NCBI RefSeq assembly: GCF_003184185.1
Contig: NZ_QHJG01000011.1
Location: 1-36,625, forward strand
Length of the DNA stretch: 36,625 nucleotides
Source: Legionella qingyii
Lineage (GTDB): Bacteria; Pseudomonadota; Gammaproteobacteria; Legionellales; Legionellaceae
Direction: 5' to 3'
Below are positions 24,798 through 34,970 of this stretch, in pieces. The notes beneath the pieces were generated by a model that was not told the DNA's origin, did not search any database, and saw only the letters and a list, made by a program, of their open reading frames with translations. Every line of letters starts with the position of its first letter. Positions within the stretch are counted from its first letter, which is position 1. A program made the position numbers and the translations under genes.

Positions 24798-26207
24798 TTA
24801 AAGCGCTTCCATAAATGCTGTCAAATCAGCCTTTTCTTCGTGCGTTAACTGTAATTGCAATACCAGGTTAAAAAATTCTACCGTATCTGCCAAAGTTAAC
24901 AAACGACCATCATGTAAATAGGGTGGAGAATCTTTAATTCCTCTCAAAGGAAATGTTTTTATAGGTCCATCACCAACTGCTTTCATACCGTTAATCATTT
25001 GTGGCTGATAGAATCGCTCGGTCTGTAAATTATGCATGGTGTTGTCAGTATAGTAAGGAGGAGTATGACAACTAGAGCATTTTCCTTTGCCAAAAAATAA
25101 TTCCTGTCCGCGTAGCTCTGCTGGACTTGCCTTGGCAGGATCTAGCGTTCCTTCCCAAGTCAATTTGGGAGCGGGAGGGAAATCCAAAATTTCTTGGAAT
25201 TCAGCCATGAAATGAACTTGGCTACCACGTTCCAAAATATTGACGCCCTTTTTAGTTGCAATTACAGGATCCCCATCAAAATAAGCTGCTCTTTGTTCAA
25301 ACTCAGTAAAGTCCTCGACTGATTTTAATGCACGCTGAGATCCAAATAACCTTTGGATATTTAAGCCTCGTAATGTTGGAGTATTGATGCGATGACGAAA
25401 CTCTTGGGGTCTTATATCGCCAACCAAATGCGTTGCTTTATTAGTATGCCCGTTCGCATGACAATCAAAGCAAGCGACTCCCCGACTGGGTTTTACAGTA
25501 CGTCGATCTTCAGTTTGGTTAAATTGTTGTTGCGGAAATGGGGTAACTAACAGGCGTAACCCTTCCAGCTGTTTTGGATTCAATAAACCATTGAACAATT
25601 CATAATAATTCTCGATGGTAACCAATTTACCTTGAGAAATGTCCCCGAGATCAGGCCGGGTAGTCAAATAAATAGGAGCAGGATAAGGAGGTAAAAAATG
25701 ATCTGGAATATCAAAATCCAAATCAAAACGGGTCAAATCCCTGTCTTCTTGTTTTTTAATTTCATCAATAGCAAATTTAGGAAATAACATTCCACCTTCT
25801 GGATGATTGGGATGAGGTAACGGCAAGAAGCCCTGTGGAAAAAGGCCTTGTTTCTTAACATCCTCAGGACTCATTTTGGCCAATTGCTCCCAGGTCACCC
25901 CCGCAGGAAGTTTCACACGAACACCTTCTTGTATGGGTTTTCCATTGGACATTTTTGCCGTTTTAGAAGGGTTATTGCTTAAATCATAACGCTTCTTTAA
26001 CAGTTCGTGTTGCCGCTCATTAATTGCCTGCTTTTCACTGCTCATGCGTTGCAAAATACTTTGAAACGTTTCGTGAATCACCACTGGCATATAACTTGAA
26101 GGCACTGAGGTAGTTGCAGGAGCAAGTTGTGGCTGAGGTGTATCAGCAAAAGCCAAAGAAACTATACTTGCCGTGAGGACTATTACTCCTAAAGATTTTT
26201 TTACCAT
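24798..26207 (-). CDS. Di-heme cytochrome c peroxidase/MauG-like periplasmic protein
   Basis: 469 aa, longer than the usual 320-350 aa of bacterial di-heme peroxidases because of about 120 extra N-terminal residues. A signal peptide ends near residue 21 (SLAFA-D). Heme sites are CFDCH (246-250) and CSSCH (377-381), each followed by family-like sequence (RINTPTLRGLN after the first; GPIKTFPLRGIKDSPPYLHDGRLLTLADTV, in part, near the C-terminus). The spacing fits the CcpA/MauG group. The expected role is peroxide reduction or another oxidation in the periplasm; the substrate is unclear. A GATGAAAA/TTTTCATC hairpin lies just upstream (26223-26244). Confidence 0.82.
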   Translation of the reverse strand: MVKKSLGVIVLTASIVSLAFADTPQPQLAPATTSVPSSYMPVVIHETFQSILQRMSSEKQAINERQHELLKKRYDLSNNPSKTAKMSNGKPIQEGVRVKLPAGVTWEQLAKMSPEDVKKQGLFPQGFLPLPHPNHPEGGMLFPKFAIDEIKKQEDRDLTRFDLDFDIPDHFLPPYPAPIYLTTRPDLGDISQGKLVTIENYYELFNGLLNPKQLEGLRLLVTPFPQQQFNQTEDRRTVKPSRGVACFDCHANGHTNKATHLVGDIRPQEFRHRINTPTLRGLNIQRLFGSQRALKSVEDFTEFEQRAAYFDGDPVIATKKGVNILERGSQVHFMAEFQEILDFPPAPKLTWEGTLDPAKASPAELRGQELFFGKGKCSSCHTPPYYTDNTMHNLQTERFYQPQMINGMKAVGDGPIKTFPLRGIKDSPPYLHDGRLLTLADTVEFFNLVLQLQLTHEEKADLTAFMEAL

Positions 26208-26451
26208 ACATAAATCCGTTTAGATGAAAAGATTTTTTTTCATCATAAAGTACTTATAAATTCAGCGCAATAGAGACTAAATTTTGGACATCTAACGTTT
26301 AGCCTGGGTGCTGCGAAACGAAACTCGAGCTACATTGCTACACATTATTGTTACCGTTCAAGGAGCATGCTTGAATCTCTGGGGGATTTGAGCGCAAGAT
26401 GAGTCAAATACGGCCGAGTCGTTCAATGAATAGGGCGTGAACGCTTACATA

Positions 26452-27645
26452 TTACTCACTACGCAAAGATACTACAGGTTCCAATTTTGCAGCACGCCGC
26501 GCAGGATAAAAACCAAAGAAAATCCCAGTGGCAGCTGATACCAAAAAGCCTGCGACAGGCGGCAAAAGATAGATTGAAAAATTCCAATCACTAAAATAAG
26601 CCAAAATACGGGTACAGATTAATCCTAAAATAACCCCAAGTACGCCTCCTACCAAAGAAAGCATGACTGATTCGACTAAAAATAAAGCTTGAATTTCACT
26701 ATTTTTGGCTCCAACCGCTTTACGAATACCAATTTCCTTTCTCCGCTCACTTACAGAAACCAACATCACATTCATCACCCCAATTCCACCTACCAACAGC
26801 GAAATTCCTCCGATTACAGCCAGTAATAAAGTAAAAATCTGCCCCTGATTTTCCATGCTGGCAATAATTTGCTTTGCGCTACGTGTAAAAACACTTAATT
26901 TGGGAGCGATTGAACCAACAATTTGCTTTATTTCCTCAATTACCTCATCTATGGGACTATCGGGTTTCAACTCCAGAACCACATTATTTACCTTGGCTTC
27001 TTTGCTAATCAGACCAATACCAGCCAATGGAACAATCGCAGCCTGATTGATGTCTTCATTGAAAAACCCATTTTCCTTCCAGGGTTTAGCCACACCAATG
27101 ATTGTGTACAAAGATTGGCCTATTCGTAATTGCTTTCCTATGGGATCATCAAAACTGATCTCTTTGATTTGCCGTGCTAAACCTGCACCTATGACGCAGT
27201 AGTGCTCATACGATTCAACAAAAGAAACAAAATGTCCCGCGGCTAATTTGATATGAACAATTTTTAGCAAATGTTCATTGGCCCCAATGACTGCTCCTTG
27301 CATTAATTTTCCTTGGAAACTTAAGGGTTGATATGCAGTGCTATAGGGTGCCATGTCGATAATATAAGGTATACGCTCAGACATCTGCTCCCATTGCGCA
27401 GCAGAGATTGATTCCATACTGCCGGAAGATTTATCTGTGGTTTTGGGATAAACGGCTATTGCTAATAAATCCGTACCTAAGGCCTTAAATTGAGCTAATG
27501 CTTTTTCTGTAGCCAACTGACCACAGCTAATTAAAGCAACAACCGCGGCAGTTCCCACTAAAATGCCCAAAACTGCCAAAAACGAACGTAACTTGGCGGC
27601 AGTCAAATTCACTAAAGCTTGCTGGCAATGTCCGGAAAAATTCAT
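26452..27645 (-). CDS. MacB/FtsX-type ABC transporter permease
   Basis: 397 aa from ATG 27645, which overlaps the stop of the ATPase gene as ATGA. The longer frame up to 27699 has no similar support. The first helix (LRSFLAVLGILVGTAAVVALIS) is followed by a large periplasmic MacB core domain and three C-terminal helices: the ISLLVGGIGVMNVMLVSVSERRKEIGIRKAVGA block (in part; the conserved FtsX motif), VMLSLVGGVLGVILGLI and VAGFLVSAATGIFFGFYPARRAAKLEP. This is the MacB mechanotransmission fold with the ATPase as a separate gene. It should drive a periplasmic substrate into the TolC channel. The substrate is unknown. Confidence 0.92.
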   Translation of the reverse strand: MNFSGHCQQALVNLTAAKLRSFLAVLGILVGTAAVVALISCGQLATEKALAQFKALGTDLLAIAVYPKTTDKSSGSMESISAAQWEQMSERIPYIIDMAPYSTAYQPLSFQGKLMQGAVIGANEHLLKIVHIKLAAGHFVSFVESYEHYCVIGAGLARQIKEISFDDPIGKQLRIGQSLYTIIGVAKPWKENGFFNEDINQAAIVPLAGIGLISKEAKVNNVVLELKPDSPIDEVIEEIKQIVGSIAPKLSVFTRSAKQIIASMENQGQIFTLLLAVIGGISLLVGGIGVMNVMLVSVSERRKEIGIRKAVGAKNSEIQALFLVESVMLSLVGGVLGVILGLICTRILAYFSDWNFSIYLLPPVAGFLVSAATGIFFGFYPARRAAKLEPVVSLRSE

Positions 27646-28454
27646 GCGCCAGTCTCCGCCATGACAACACCATCCACAAGAGTAATTTTTCGCTGACACA
27701 ATGCAGCGATCTGTTCATCATGGGTAATCATAATGATGCTGCGCCCTTGCGCGTGTAAACTTAAAAATAAATTCATTACTTCATTACCGGTACGTGAATC
27801 AAGCGCACCTGTTGGTTCATCAGCCAAAATTACTTGTGGCTCGGTTACCAATGCACGAGCAATGGCAACACGTTGCTGTTGCCCCCCGGATAATTGGGTG
27901 GGCCGATGCTGTGCATATTGATGCATTCCTACTCGTTCAAGGGCAGCAAACACCCTTTCCTTAATTTCAGCAGCCCCTACACTGCGATAAATTAACGGCA
28001 AAGCCACATTTTGCATGGCACTAAATCTTGGTAATAAATTGAATTGCTGAAAAACAAAGCCAATATTTTGATTGCGTAATTCAGCTGCTTCATCATCTGT
28101 CAAAGCGGCAACATTACGATTTTTCAATAGATAAGTTCCTTTATCTGCTTTATCCAGGAGTCCCAGAATATTCATCAAAGTAGATTTACCTGAACCAGAA
28201 GCGCCGACAATCGCAAGTAAATCGCCCTCATAAACCGTCAGGGATACTTCTTTTAATATTGTGGTGCTAATTCCTTCGAGATGATAAGTCTTTACAATAT
28301 CCGTAAGCATCATAAGCGGTTGCTGAGTCTTTTTCGCATGACTAAGGTTCGATGTCATTGTGGGGCTTAATAACCGCTCAAGAATATTTGAATCCTCTGA
28401 CACATCATGAGATGAGGCATTACTTTTACTGGAATTAATAACAAGATCACTCAT
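27642..28454 (-). CDS. ABC transporter ATP-binding protein (MacB/LolD type)
   Basis: 270 aa. Walker A GASGSGKST, Q-loop FVFQQFNLLPRFSA, signature LSGGQQQRVAIARAL, Walker B VILADEPTGALD and H-loop ITHDE are all intact. The N-terminal 40-50 residues (Ser/Asn-rich) are extra compared with LolD/MacB ATPases. I use ATG 28454, which overlaps the membrane-fusion gene by eight bases; an in-frame ATG at 28469 is an alternative. It pairs with the permease that follows. Confidence 0.94.
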   Translation of the reverse strand: MSDLVINSSKSNASSHDVSEDSNILERLLSPTMTSNLSHAKKTQQPLMMLTDIVKTYHLEGISTTILKEVSLTVYEGDLLAIVGASGSGKSTLMNILGLLDKADKGTYLLKNRNVAALTDDEAAELRNQNIGFVFQQFNLLPRFSAMQNVALPLIYRSVGAAEIKERVFAALERVGMHQYAQHRPTQLSGGQQQRVAIARALVTEPQVILADEPTGALDSRTGNEVMNLFLSLHAQGRSIIMITHDEQIAALCQRKITLVDGVVMAETGA

Positions 28455-29595
28455 AAACCACCACGTCACCAGCTTTTAAACCGGTCTCGACAACCACTGA
28501 GTCTGCCTGTGCCGCCCCTGTTGTAATTACTCGTTTCTCTAAAGCACCTGACTTGGTTTGTATGCTAACTATACTTTGCCCTTTTTCTCGCTTTATCGCA
28601 GCAATGGGGATAATGAGCTGCTTACCATTATCCACACTTAATTCGATGGATGCACTCATACCTACTTTGATCCATTGTTGCTCTTGAGGGGTTAATTTCT
28701 TAACTTCTACAACTGCGGTAAAAAAGGGTAACCCATTATTATTTGATGCTTGTGCATTCACAGCGACCAATTGTCCTTTTAATTGATATTTACCAAAGGC
28801 AACTCCACTCACTATGGCATCCATTCCCGTTTGGATTTGGGTTATATCGATTTCTGGGACGTCAATTTCAATACTGATTCCGGATAAATCACCGATCAAG
28901 CCAATGACTTGTCCTGACTTAACTGTCGAGCCCACGGTAACACGCACACTCTTATCCTCACCTGCTTTAGGTGGGTATAGCAGGATTCCATCTCGCGGTG
29001 ATTTTAAACGAATCACATTATGATTTGAGGCTAAAATTTTTTTTATCTTATCGAAATCAGCCAAACTTAATGCAGATAAATTTTTAGGGCTATTTTCATC
29101 AAGTTTTTCCAACATTTCCGTCAGTTTACGCGTGGATTGCATTAAAGTAACCCGCCCCGTATCCACATTTGATTTCTCGCTCATATAATTATTTTTGGAC
29201 AATAAACCCGCGTCCCATAAATCCTGAGTACCAACAAATTTGGCTTTAGCTATGGTGTAACTGTCTTTGGCTTTTAAGTATTCTGTTAGGGTATCATTAA
29301 ACTGTCTCTGCAACTCGGTTGAGTTTAAAGTTAAAATCACATCGCCTTTTTTGATCAATTGTCCATAATGAAAATTCATTGTTTCGACCACCGCCTCCAT
29401 TGGACTGGCTATGGTATTTTCATGTAAAGGTTGCACTGTTCCAGTAAAATGCAGCGTTTTATGCAAAGTCTGTTCTTCAACTTTATACTGATGTAACGCC
29501 ACTTTTTTTTGCTTCTCATGATGACCGCATGAAGACAAAAGAAACCCGATTATTAATAAAATGATGATTTTTGACGTGTTTAAATACCTATTCAT
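28447..29595 (-). CDS. MacA-type periplasmic adaptor (HlyD/RND membrane-fusion family), lipoprotein
   Basis: 382 aa. The signal sequence ends with a lipobox (LLSSC, Cys23 followed by Gly), so it should be lipid-anchored. The lipoyl/barrel-sandwich half (HFTGTVQPLHENTIASPMEA, GQLIKKGDVILTLNS) leads to a helical hairpin (about residues 100-165). The second lipoyl half (KSPRDGILLYPP, VGSTVKSGQVIGLIGD) and beta-barrel (IDVPEIDITQIQTGMDAIV) follow. It links the MacB-like permease to the outer-membrane TolC-type channel. It overlaps both neighbours (the TolC-like gene by ATGA, the ATPase gene by eight bases). Confidence 0.93.
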   Translation of the reverse strand: MNRYLNTSKIIILLIIGFLLSSCGHHEKQKKVALHQYKVEEQTLHKTLHFTGTVQPLHENTIASPMEAVVETMNFHYGQLIKKGDVILTLNSTELQRQFNDTLTEYLKAKDSYTIAKAKFVGTQDLWDAGLLSKNNYMSEKSNVDTGRVTLMQSTRKLTEMLEKLDENSPKNLSALSLADFDKIKKILASNHNVIRLKSPRDGILLYPPKAGEDKSVRVTVGSTVKSGQVIGLIGDLSGISIEIDVPEIDITQIQTGMDAIVSGVAFGKYQLKGQLVAVNAQASNNNGLPFFTAVVEVKKLTPQEQQWIKVGMSASIELSVDNGKQLIIPIAAIKREKGQSIVSIQTKSGALEKRVITTGAAQADSVVVETGLKAGDVVVYE

Positions 29596-31316
29596 CCACC
29601 ATACCTTAATTTAATTTGCCAATGATTCAGCGTTGTTCCCAAAATTCTTTGCAGGTTTGATATCTGATTTAGATAGGCAATTTTTGCATTGATTAATCCA
29701 GATTGAGCTTGAATCAGTTGATTTTGAGTGTTATTTACATCCAACGCACTGGATATACCCGCTTGTTGTTTTTTCTTCTCCAATGCATAAGATTGCTCCG
29801 CTAGTTTCACTTGCTTTAGAGCTAACTGATAACGTTTTGCTAAACTTCTTATGTTATTAATGGTATTGGTTACATTGGTTATTAATGCGCGTTTTGTAGC
29901 AAGTAAGTTTAATCGGTCTTTTTCCAAGCGGACTTTAGCATTAATTAATTGACTGCGGCGGCTGATGTCATGCAAAGGGACCGTTAATGTCACACGGGCG
30001 GCCTCCGTTATGTTATTTCCATTATAAATGCCATTAAATCCCCCATTCACACCACTCACATCATTTACAACCCCACTTTGTATATTACCCGACACATCCA
30101 ACTGCCATAATTGCTGATTCTTAGCCACTTTATAAGCTCGCTCATCAGCACGTAATGTCATCTTTTGTGCTAAATACACGGTATTATGACTCAATGCTTG
30201 TTCGATAGATTGTTGCAAATCAGGAACGGCAAGCTTATCTAGCGCGACATCACTAGGAACAGATATATGCATTTCCGGATCTAGGCCAATAGTCTGCAAG
30301 AGATCCTGAGCGGAAGTTAAAAAATCATTTTCTGCCTGCTCTACCATCAAACTTAAAGATTCAATTTGGTACGATTGCTGGATATTACCCGTCGGTTCTA
30401 ATTGACCTGCCTTTATTTTTTTCTCATTAATTTCATACGATTTTTTTGCCTCTTTTAATTGCAAACGCTGATTCTGTAAATTATTCCCACTTAAAATAAG
30501 CATCCGATAAGCCACAATCACTTGGGTGACTTGATCCGCAACAGATTGCTGCAAGTTCAATTTGTTCAGCCATTCATTGTCCTCAGCATCTAAAAGAGCC
30601 GCTTCATTCACTGCTTTTCCAAAACCACGCAATAAAGGCTGGGTCAAAGAAAAATTCAACACAGGATTGTAATTGTTATTTTCGTTGACGTTATTATTTA
30701 TCGATAAATTAGCTTCTGTGCCTAGCTTTGTCTTCAAATTAAATTCAGGACTACCTAAGAGCGTACGTGTTGTATCGCTACCCACACCATTAAACTTACT
30801 TTTTTGAATTACTCCAGAAGCACCCAAAGCGTATTGCAATTCAAACTGATTGTGTGCCAAACGCAATTGATAACGCTGTACAATGCGATCCAATTCAGCA
30901 TTTTGAATATTGGGGTTATATCGCAAAGCCAATAAAATTGCTTCTCTTAAGCTCAACTGATGGATGGTTTTATTCCGAGATGCAGGAGATGTTGGCAACT
31001 CTATCCAGTTGTGCAGCATAAACTCTGGATTCTCTATCGCTTTTTGTAAGCGTTCTTCTGCTTGTTTTACGTTTACATCTTCTGCTGTAGGGAGTGACCA
31101 GGCATTAGCTCCAAAAAGCCAACAGAGTGAAAACAACATAACTGCCCTTCTTTGCCTGCGTCCTGCGACTTGTACACGGGATCTAAATTCGTTGTAAGAT
31201 TCCTGGATCTCGCGGACAAGCCGCGGGACGTCGTATGGAATATCGTTCAGGCTCCCCGAAACTAGCCATGGGATGTAGAATGAACATATGGAGTTAAGTT
31301 TTTTTAGTAACATCAT
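29592..31316 (-). CDS. TolC-family outer membrane efflux protein
   Basis: Outer-membrane channel subunit with two OEP repeats: [20 protein letters not shown] and [14 protein letters not shown] in the first half, then [24 protein letters not shown] (in part) and [27 protein letters not shown] (in part) in the second. The start is uncertain. ATG 31316 overlaps the apaH stop (ATGA) and has GGA seven bases upstream, giving 574 aa. ATG 31139 (515 aa) has AAGG six bases upstream and begins [15 protein letters not shown], a hydrophobic signal core, but the basic RRQRR needed for a good signal peptide lies just before it. A REP palindrome (31208-31228) is read through in the disputed N-terminal part. 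Confidence 0.85.
   Translation of the reverse strand: MMLLKKLNSICSFYIPWLVSGSLNDIPYDVPRLVREIQESYNEFRSRVQVAGRRQRRAVMLFSLCWLFGANAWSLPTAEDVNVKQAEERLQKAIENPEFMLHNWIELPTSPASRNKTIHQLSLREAILLALRYNPNIQNAELDRIVQRYQLRLAHNQFELQYALGASGVIQKSKFNGVGSDTTRTLLGSPEFNLKTKLGTEANLSINNNVNENNNYNPVLNFSLTQPLLRGFGKAVNEAALLDAEDNEWLNKLNLQQSVADQVTQVIVAYRMLILSGNNLQNQRLQLKEAKKSYEINEKKIKAGQLEPTGNIQQSYQIESLSLMVEQAENDFLTSAQDLLQTIGLDPEMHISVPSDVALDKLAVPDLQQSIEQALSHNTVYLAQKMTLRADERAYKVAKNQQLWQLDVSGNIQSGVVNDVSGVNGGFNGIYNGNNITEAARVTLTVPLHDISRRSQLINAKVRLEKDRLNLLATKRALITNVTNTINNIRSLAKRYQLALKQVKLAEQSYALEKKKQQAGISSALDVNNTQNQLIQAQSGLINAKIAYLNQISNLQRILGTTLNHWQIKLRYGG
31208..31228. repeat. REP-like GC-rich palindrome inside the 5' part of the TolC-like ORF
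   Basis: TCTCGCGG (31208-31215) and CCGCGGGA (31221-31228) form an 8-bp stem (one G-U type pair) with an ACAAG loop. With flanks it reads GGATCTCGCGGACAAGCCGC, a repeat type I recall from Legionella and other proteobacterial genomes. It is distinctly more GC-rich than its surroundings and differs from the other REP family in this window. It codes in frame for the [10 protein letters not shown] part of the TolC-like ORF. Confidence 0.65.
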
Positions 31317-32128
31317 TTTTTGTTCCACACTGCAAATCGTTGCATATCCTGCAAGCGCAATGCAGTTAATTGGCCACCCCACAAACATCCAGTATCTATT
31401 GCATGAATTTTAGGATGAGAACATTTCCCCATTAAAGCAGCCCAATGCCCAAAAACAATATCCACATCAATTTCTTTACGATGAGGTACTTCGTACCAAG
31501 GATAAAGATTTGCAGGCGCTTGAGCAATAGTGCCTTTATAACTCAACTCGAGTTTTCCTTGTGCATCACAAAAACGCATGCGTGTATAATAGTTAGTAAT
31601 TACCCGAAGTCTGTCTATCCCTTTTAAATCATCAGACCATATATCCGGCTGATTACCATATAAATGCGATAAAAAATCGCGGTAACTATCACCTGCAAGC
31701 ACTTCTTCAAGCTCTTTAGCGAATCGGATTGCGTGTGACAGATCCCATAAAGGACAAATTCCAGCATGACACATCACCACATTAAGTTCTGGTGAGTAAT
31801 ACAAAATAGATTGCTTTCTCAACCAATGACCTAGATCTTCACCATCGCCCGCCTGCATTACTTCGTGTAATGTGTCATCATGACCTTTCCACGGCTTATC
31901 ACCAAATAATGAGGCTAAGAGATGTAAATCATGATTGCCTAAAGTCACTCTTGGCGTAACCGGTAAGGAACTGACAAAACGCAATACCGCTAAAGAATCA
32001 GGTCCACGATTCACCAAATCGCCAACGAACCATAAACGATCCGTTTTTTCATCAAAATCGATTAATTCCAACAGTCGTTGTAACGGCTCGTAACAACCCT
32101 GCACATCACCAATTGCATAATCAGGCAC
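31313..32128 (-). CDS. apaH: Symmetrical bis(5'-nucleosyl)-tetraphosphatase ApaH
   Basis: Hydrolyses diadenosine tetraphosphate (Ap4A) to two ADP; in other bacteria it also removes Np4 caps from RNA. 271 aa, family length about 280. Metallophosphatase motifs are at the N-terminus: [23 protein letters not shown] and [11 protein letters not shown], with [22 protein letters not shown] and [10 protein letters not shown] later. It overlaps the preceding TraI_2-like gene by eight bases and the TolC-like gene by the ATGA at its stop. Linkage to rsmA is typical in Enterobacteria (rsmA-apaG-apaH), but apaG is missing here and an unrelated gene stands in between. Confidence 0.96.
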   Translation of the reverse strand: MPDYAIGDVQGCYEPLQRLLELIDFDEKTDRLWFVGDLVNRGPDSLAVLRFVSSLPVTPRVTLGNHDLHLLASLFGDKPWKGHDDTLHEVMQAGDGEDLGHWLRKQSILYYSPELNVVMCHAGICPLWDLSHAIRFAKELEEVLAGDSYRDFLSHLYGNQPDIWSDDLKGIDRLRVITNYYTRMRFCDAQGKLELSYKGTIAQAPANLYPWYEVPHRKEIDVDIVFGHWAALMGKCSHPKIHAIDTGCLWGGQLTALRLQDMQRFAVWNKK

Positions 32129-33473
32129 TGTTTTTTGCTCCTGGCCTTAATGCACTTCCTACGTTTTCAATCGCATGCCATTTTCCAGCGGCATCCAGTT
32201 TTTGCAACGAGTTTGTTAAACCAATATTTTGTTGCTGGATAAACTGACTGCTAAATTGTGCTTTATGAATCAATTCGGTTGCAGACATGGACTCTACTTT
32301 TCCTGTATTTGGATTAACCACTTTTACTGATTCAGGCAGAGCGAGTGCATACTTGGAAAATACAACTCCAGTCTCCATTTGATTTTTAGTCTCAAATCGA
32401 CTTAATACTCCACCATCAGCTGCACGATTATGTAAACCCAAAGATAAAAACCCATTTTGTGCCGCTTGCCAATTTTTATACTCCGGATGTTCGCGTACGA
32501 ATAATTGAAACATTTCCGCACACATCAACATACCTCCAGGTACCATGAATAATGGGGCTTTATTGATCATAATCCGGCCTGCGTCTAAAGCCTTAATCAT
32601 CCATTGAATAAATTCCATGCCAACTGCCTGTTCCTTTTCTAACAAAGTTTCTGGCTGGCCATCAGAAAAAGTACCGGTACGATAACGCCCGCCACCAGCA
32701 GTTGCGGCAATACCTCGTGTCATAAATTCAAGTAAATAACGCTGAATCGCTATTGCTTCCGCTCGAATTAATATGGCCCCCAAGGTGCCAGCAGAGCGTT
32801 CATCCTCATTCAATAATGCAAGCCATACTGCGAGAACTTCAGGATTAGAAGCGAGCCAGGCAAAGCCACTCCCTGGCATTATTGCTCTTGCCAACAATAA
32901 ATTCAGACGGCGTCGAAATTCGATTTCAGGTTCTTTTTGAAACTCGTAAAAGTAATAAATCCCTATACTGGTCATACTTTCAAGCAAAGGATTCCATTCT
33001 TTTAAAAACTGGCCGTTCGCATCATAAAAACTAACGCGGTAATCAACAAATAACTTGCCTATACCTTGAAGAAGAGCTGCTGAAAAAAGAGCATATTGCC
33101 AAAGCTTTTGTTCTTCGGATAATAATTCAGGCTGCTCCTGCACCATGAATTCCTGAAAAAGACTCAATGCCGCTTCTGTACGGTTCAGAGCATAATCGAT
33201 CAAACCACCTTGCTGCGAGTAATAACTGTTCGCTGTCTCGGGCAAATTTTGACAATAATGAACTAAATTATCGATAAGAATGCCACATAAACTATCATAT
33301 CGTGCTGTTTCCAAACCAGATAACATTCGCATCCTTTTCAATAATGTCTGTCTCTTGTCTTCCGACAAGAGGAGGTTCGTATTGACGATACGAGTTAAAT
33401 CTTTAAAAGATTTACCTTGTGAGGACAGAGAACCTTTACGCTGACGTTGACGATGAAACAAAGCCATCTCCAT
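32121..33473 (-). CDS. TraI_2/HD-like domain protein with degenerate metal site
   Basis: 450 aa. The first half resembles the TraI_2 (MobH relaxase N-terminal) HD-type domain. GGLIDYAL (89-96) stands where GGLLxHSL is expected, and [10 protein letters not shown] (132-141) stands for AALLHDIGK, followed by [17 protein letters not shown] (about 147-163). The metal-binding His and the His-Asp pair are thus Tyr and Gln-Gly, so hydrolase activity is unlikely. The second half (about 240-450) is not recognised; it contains [15 protein letters not shown] and [18 protein letters not shown] segments. No relaxase or mobilisation genes are nearby. It sits between rsmA and apaH and overlaps apaH by eight bases. 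TraI_2 kinship is from memory of the family pattern. Confidence 0.65.
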   Translation of the reverse strand: MEMALFHRQRQRKGSLSSQGKSFKDLTRIVNTNLLLSEDKRQTLLKRMRMLSGLETARYDSLCGILIDNLVHYCQNLPETANSYYSQQGGLIDYALNRTEAALSLFQEFMVQEQPELLSEEQKLWQYALFSAALLQGIGKLFVDYRVSFYDANGQFLKEWNPLLESMTSIGIYYFYEFQKEPEIEFRRRLNLLLARAIMPGSGFAWLASNPEVLAVWLALLNEDERSAGTLGAILIRAEAIAIQRYLLEFMTRGIAATAGGGRYRTGTFSDGQPETLLEKEQAVGMEFIQWMIKALDAGRIMINKAPLFMVPGGMLMCAEMFQLFVREHPEYKNWQAAQNGFLSLGLHNRAADGGVLSRFETKNQMETGVVFSKYALALPESVKVVNPNTGKVESMSATELIHKAQFSSQFIQQQNIGLTNSLQKLDAAGKWHAIENVGSALRPGAKNSA

Positions 33474-33528
33474 AATAATTTAATAACTCCAAGTTGGAAA
33501 ATTTATATCCATGATGATTAATTTTACA

Positions 33529-34302
33529 CTAATTAGAAATAAATTTCGCTAGTTGAACATATTCCGTAACAGAAATCTGTTCTGGTCTTTTACTTCCATC
33601 AACACCCAAAGTGCTTAATTGCTCAGCCGTTAGGATTCCTTTTAAGTTGTTATTCAACGTTTTGCGACGCATGGAAAATGCACTAGCCACCAAACGCTCT
33701 AACTGCGTAACAGAAACTTTTTCAAAGGGAGAAACGCCATGGGGCACAAGACGAACTACCGCTGAGTCTACTTTAGGTTGTGGCTCAAAAGACTCAGGAG
33801 GAACATCAAACAAATGCTCTACAGCACAATGATATTGCAACATTACCGTTAATCGTCCATAAGCTTTGCTACCCGGTTGTGCCGCCATTCGCTCTACTAC
33901 TTCTTTTTGCAACATAAAATGCATGTCTTCGATATATGACACGTACTGCAATAAATGAATAAGTAACGGTGTGGAGATATTATAAGGTAAATTACCTACC
34001 ACACGTAATCGAGAACCAAATTGGCTATAATCAAGAGTTAACGCATCGGCAGCAATCAAATGCAATTTACCTTGTGCAATAGGCAACGCTGCGAGATATT
34101 TTTGTAAATCGGTATCAATCTCAACTGCTGTCAAATGATTTAAATGACGTAACAATGGCTCAGTTAAAGCGCCCAGGCCAGGCCCAATTTCCAGCATATT
34201 ATCGTCTGCGTGTGGATTAATGGCGCGTACAATGCCATCAATAATATGTCGATTTTGTAAAAAATTCTGGCCAAAACGCTTGCGCGGGCTATGCCTCACC
34301 AT
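33529..34302 (-). CDS. rsmA: 16S rRNA (adenine1518/1519-N6)-dimethyltransferase RsmA (KsgA)
   Basis: Dimethylates two adjacent adenines in helix 45 of 16S rRNA. 257 aa. Motifs are [20 protein letters not shown] at the N-terminus, the SAM loop [43 protein letters not shown] (catalytic NLPY), and [28 protein letters not shown] in the C-terminal part. It is first in a minus-strand run continuing into the TraI_2-like gene after 55 bases. It is divergent from panD. Confidence 0.97.
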   Translation of the reverse strand: MVRHSPRKRFGQNFLQNRHIIDGIVRAINPHADDNMLEIGPGLGALTEPLLRHLNHLTAVEIDTDLQKYLAALPIAQGKLHLIAADALTLDYSQFGSRLRVVGNLPYNISTPLLIHLLQYVSYIEDMHFMLQKEVVERMAAQPGSKAYGRLTVMLQYHCAVEHLFDVPPESFEPQPKVDSAVVRLVPHGVSPFEKVSVTQLERLVASAFSMRRKTLNNNLKGILTAEQLSTLGVDGSKRPEQISVTEYVQLAKFISN

Positions 34303-34494
34303 TTATCCCCATAAAACTAAAAGCCAATTATAACGTGCATCCTCAATAAAAAGTAGCCTGAATAAAGAGAAGAACGCTTCCGGTTTTCCCCAACCAGTGC
34401 GCAATATGCTTTGAATCCAAGTGACAAATTTATATAGCATAAACTTCAAAATTTGGTGTAAAATTCGCCCACTATGAACAAGGCTGGAATCACT

Positions 34495-34905
34495 ATGGCT
34501 TATCGAAAAATGTTAAAATCCAAAATCCATCGTGCGTGTGTCACTGAAGCTGATTTGGATTATGAAGGAAGCATTACTATTTCTCCAGAGCTGCTTAAGG
34601 CAGCAAACATATTACCTTATGAAGCAGTCAATGTCTGGAATATCACTGCAGGTACACGCTTTGAGACTTATGCAATTACCGGCAGACCAGGATCTACTGA
34701 AATTTGTGTAAATGGAGCTGCAGCACATTTGGTAACCCCCGGAGATTTAATCATTATTGCCTCCTTTACTCAGGTATTAGAAGAAGAGTGCGCAAGCCTG
34801 GTTCCCACCGTAGTTTTTGTCGATCAATTCAATCGGTTAAGGGAAATTCGCCCCGAGAAGATTGGAATTAAAAACACAGGAATTCAAGAAGCTGCCGAAG
34901 CTTAG
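34495..34905 (+). CDS. panD: Aspartate 1-decarboxylase PanD (pyruvoyl enzyme)
   Basis: Makes beta-alanine for pantothenate/CoA synthesis. 136 aa from ATG 34495 (MAYRKMLKSKIHRACVTEAD); the frame opens seven codons earlier, but this start matches the family. The self-cleavage site is the Gly25-Ser26 bond in YEGSITI, which yields the pyruvoyl group. Other conserved blocks are NILPYEAVNVWNITAGTRFETYAI (in part), GAAAHLVTPGDLIIIASF and PTVVFVDQFN. The active-site Tyr and Arg of this layout are present. tatC lies 65 bases downstream. Confidence 0.96.
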   Translation: MAYRKMLKSKIHRACVTEADLDYEGSITISPELLKAANILPYEAVNVWNITAGTRFETYAITGRPGSTEICVNGAAAHLVTPGDLIIIASFTQVLEEECASLVPTVVFVDQFNRLREIRPEKIGIKNTGIQEAAEA

Positions 34906-34911
34906 GAACGT

Positions 34912-34934
34912 CCCTCTCTCAGTACTAGAGAGGG
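34912..34934 (+). terminator. 8-bp inverted repeat between panD and tatC
   Basis: CCCTCTCT (34912-34919) pairs exactly with AGAGAGGG (34927-34934) over a 7-base loop, six bases after the panD stop. No T-run follows (TGAAAGAAAG), so it may be a partial terminator or mRNA-processing hairpin rather than a complete stop. Confidence 0.45.
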
Positions 34935-34970
34935 TGAAAGAAAGTTTCCATTTATATTCATACAGATCCC

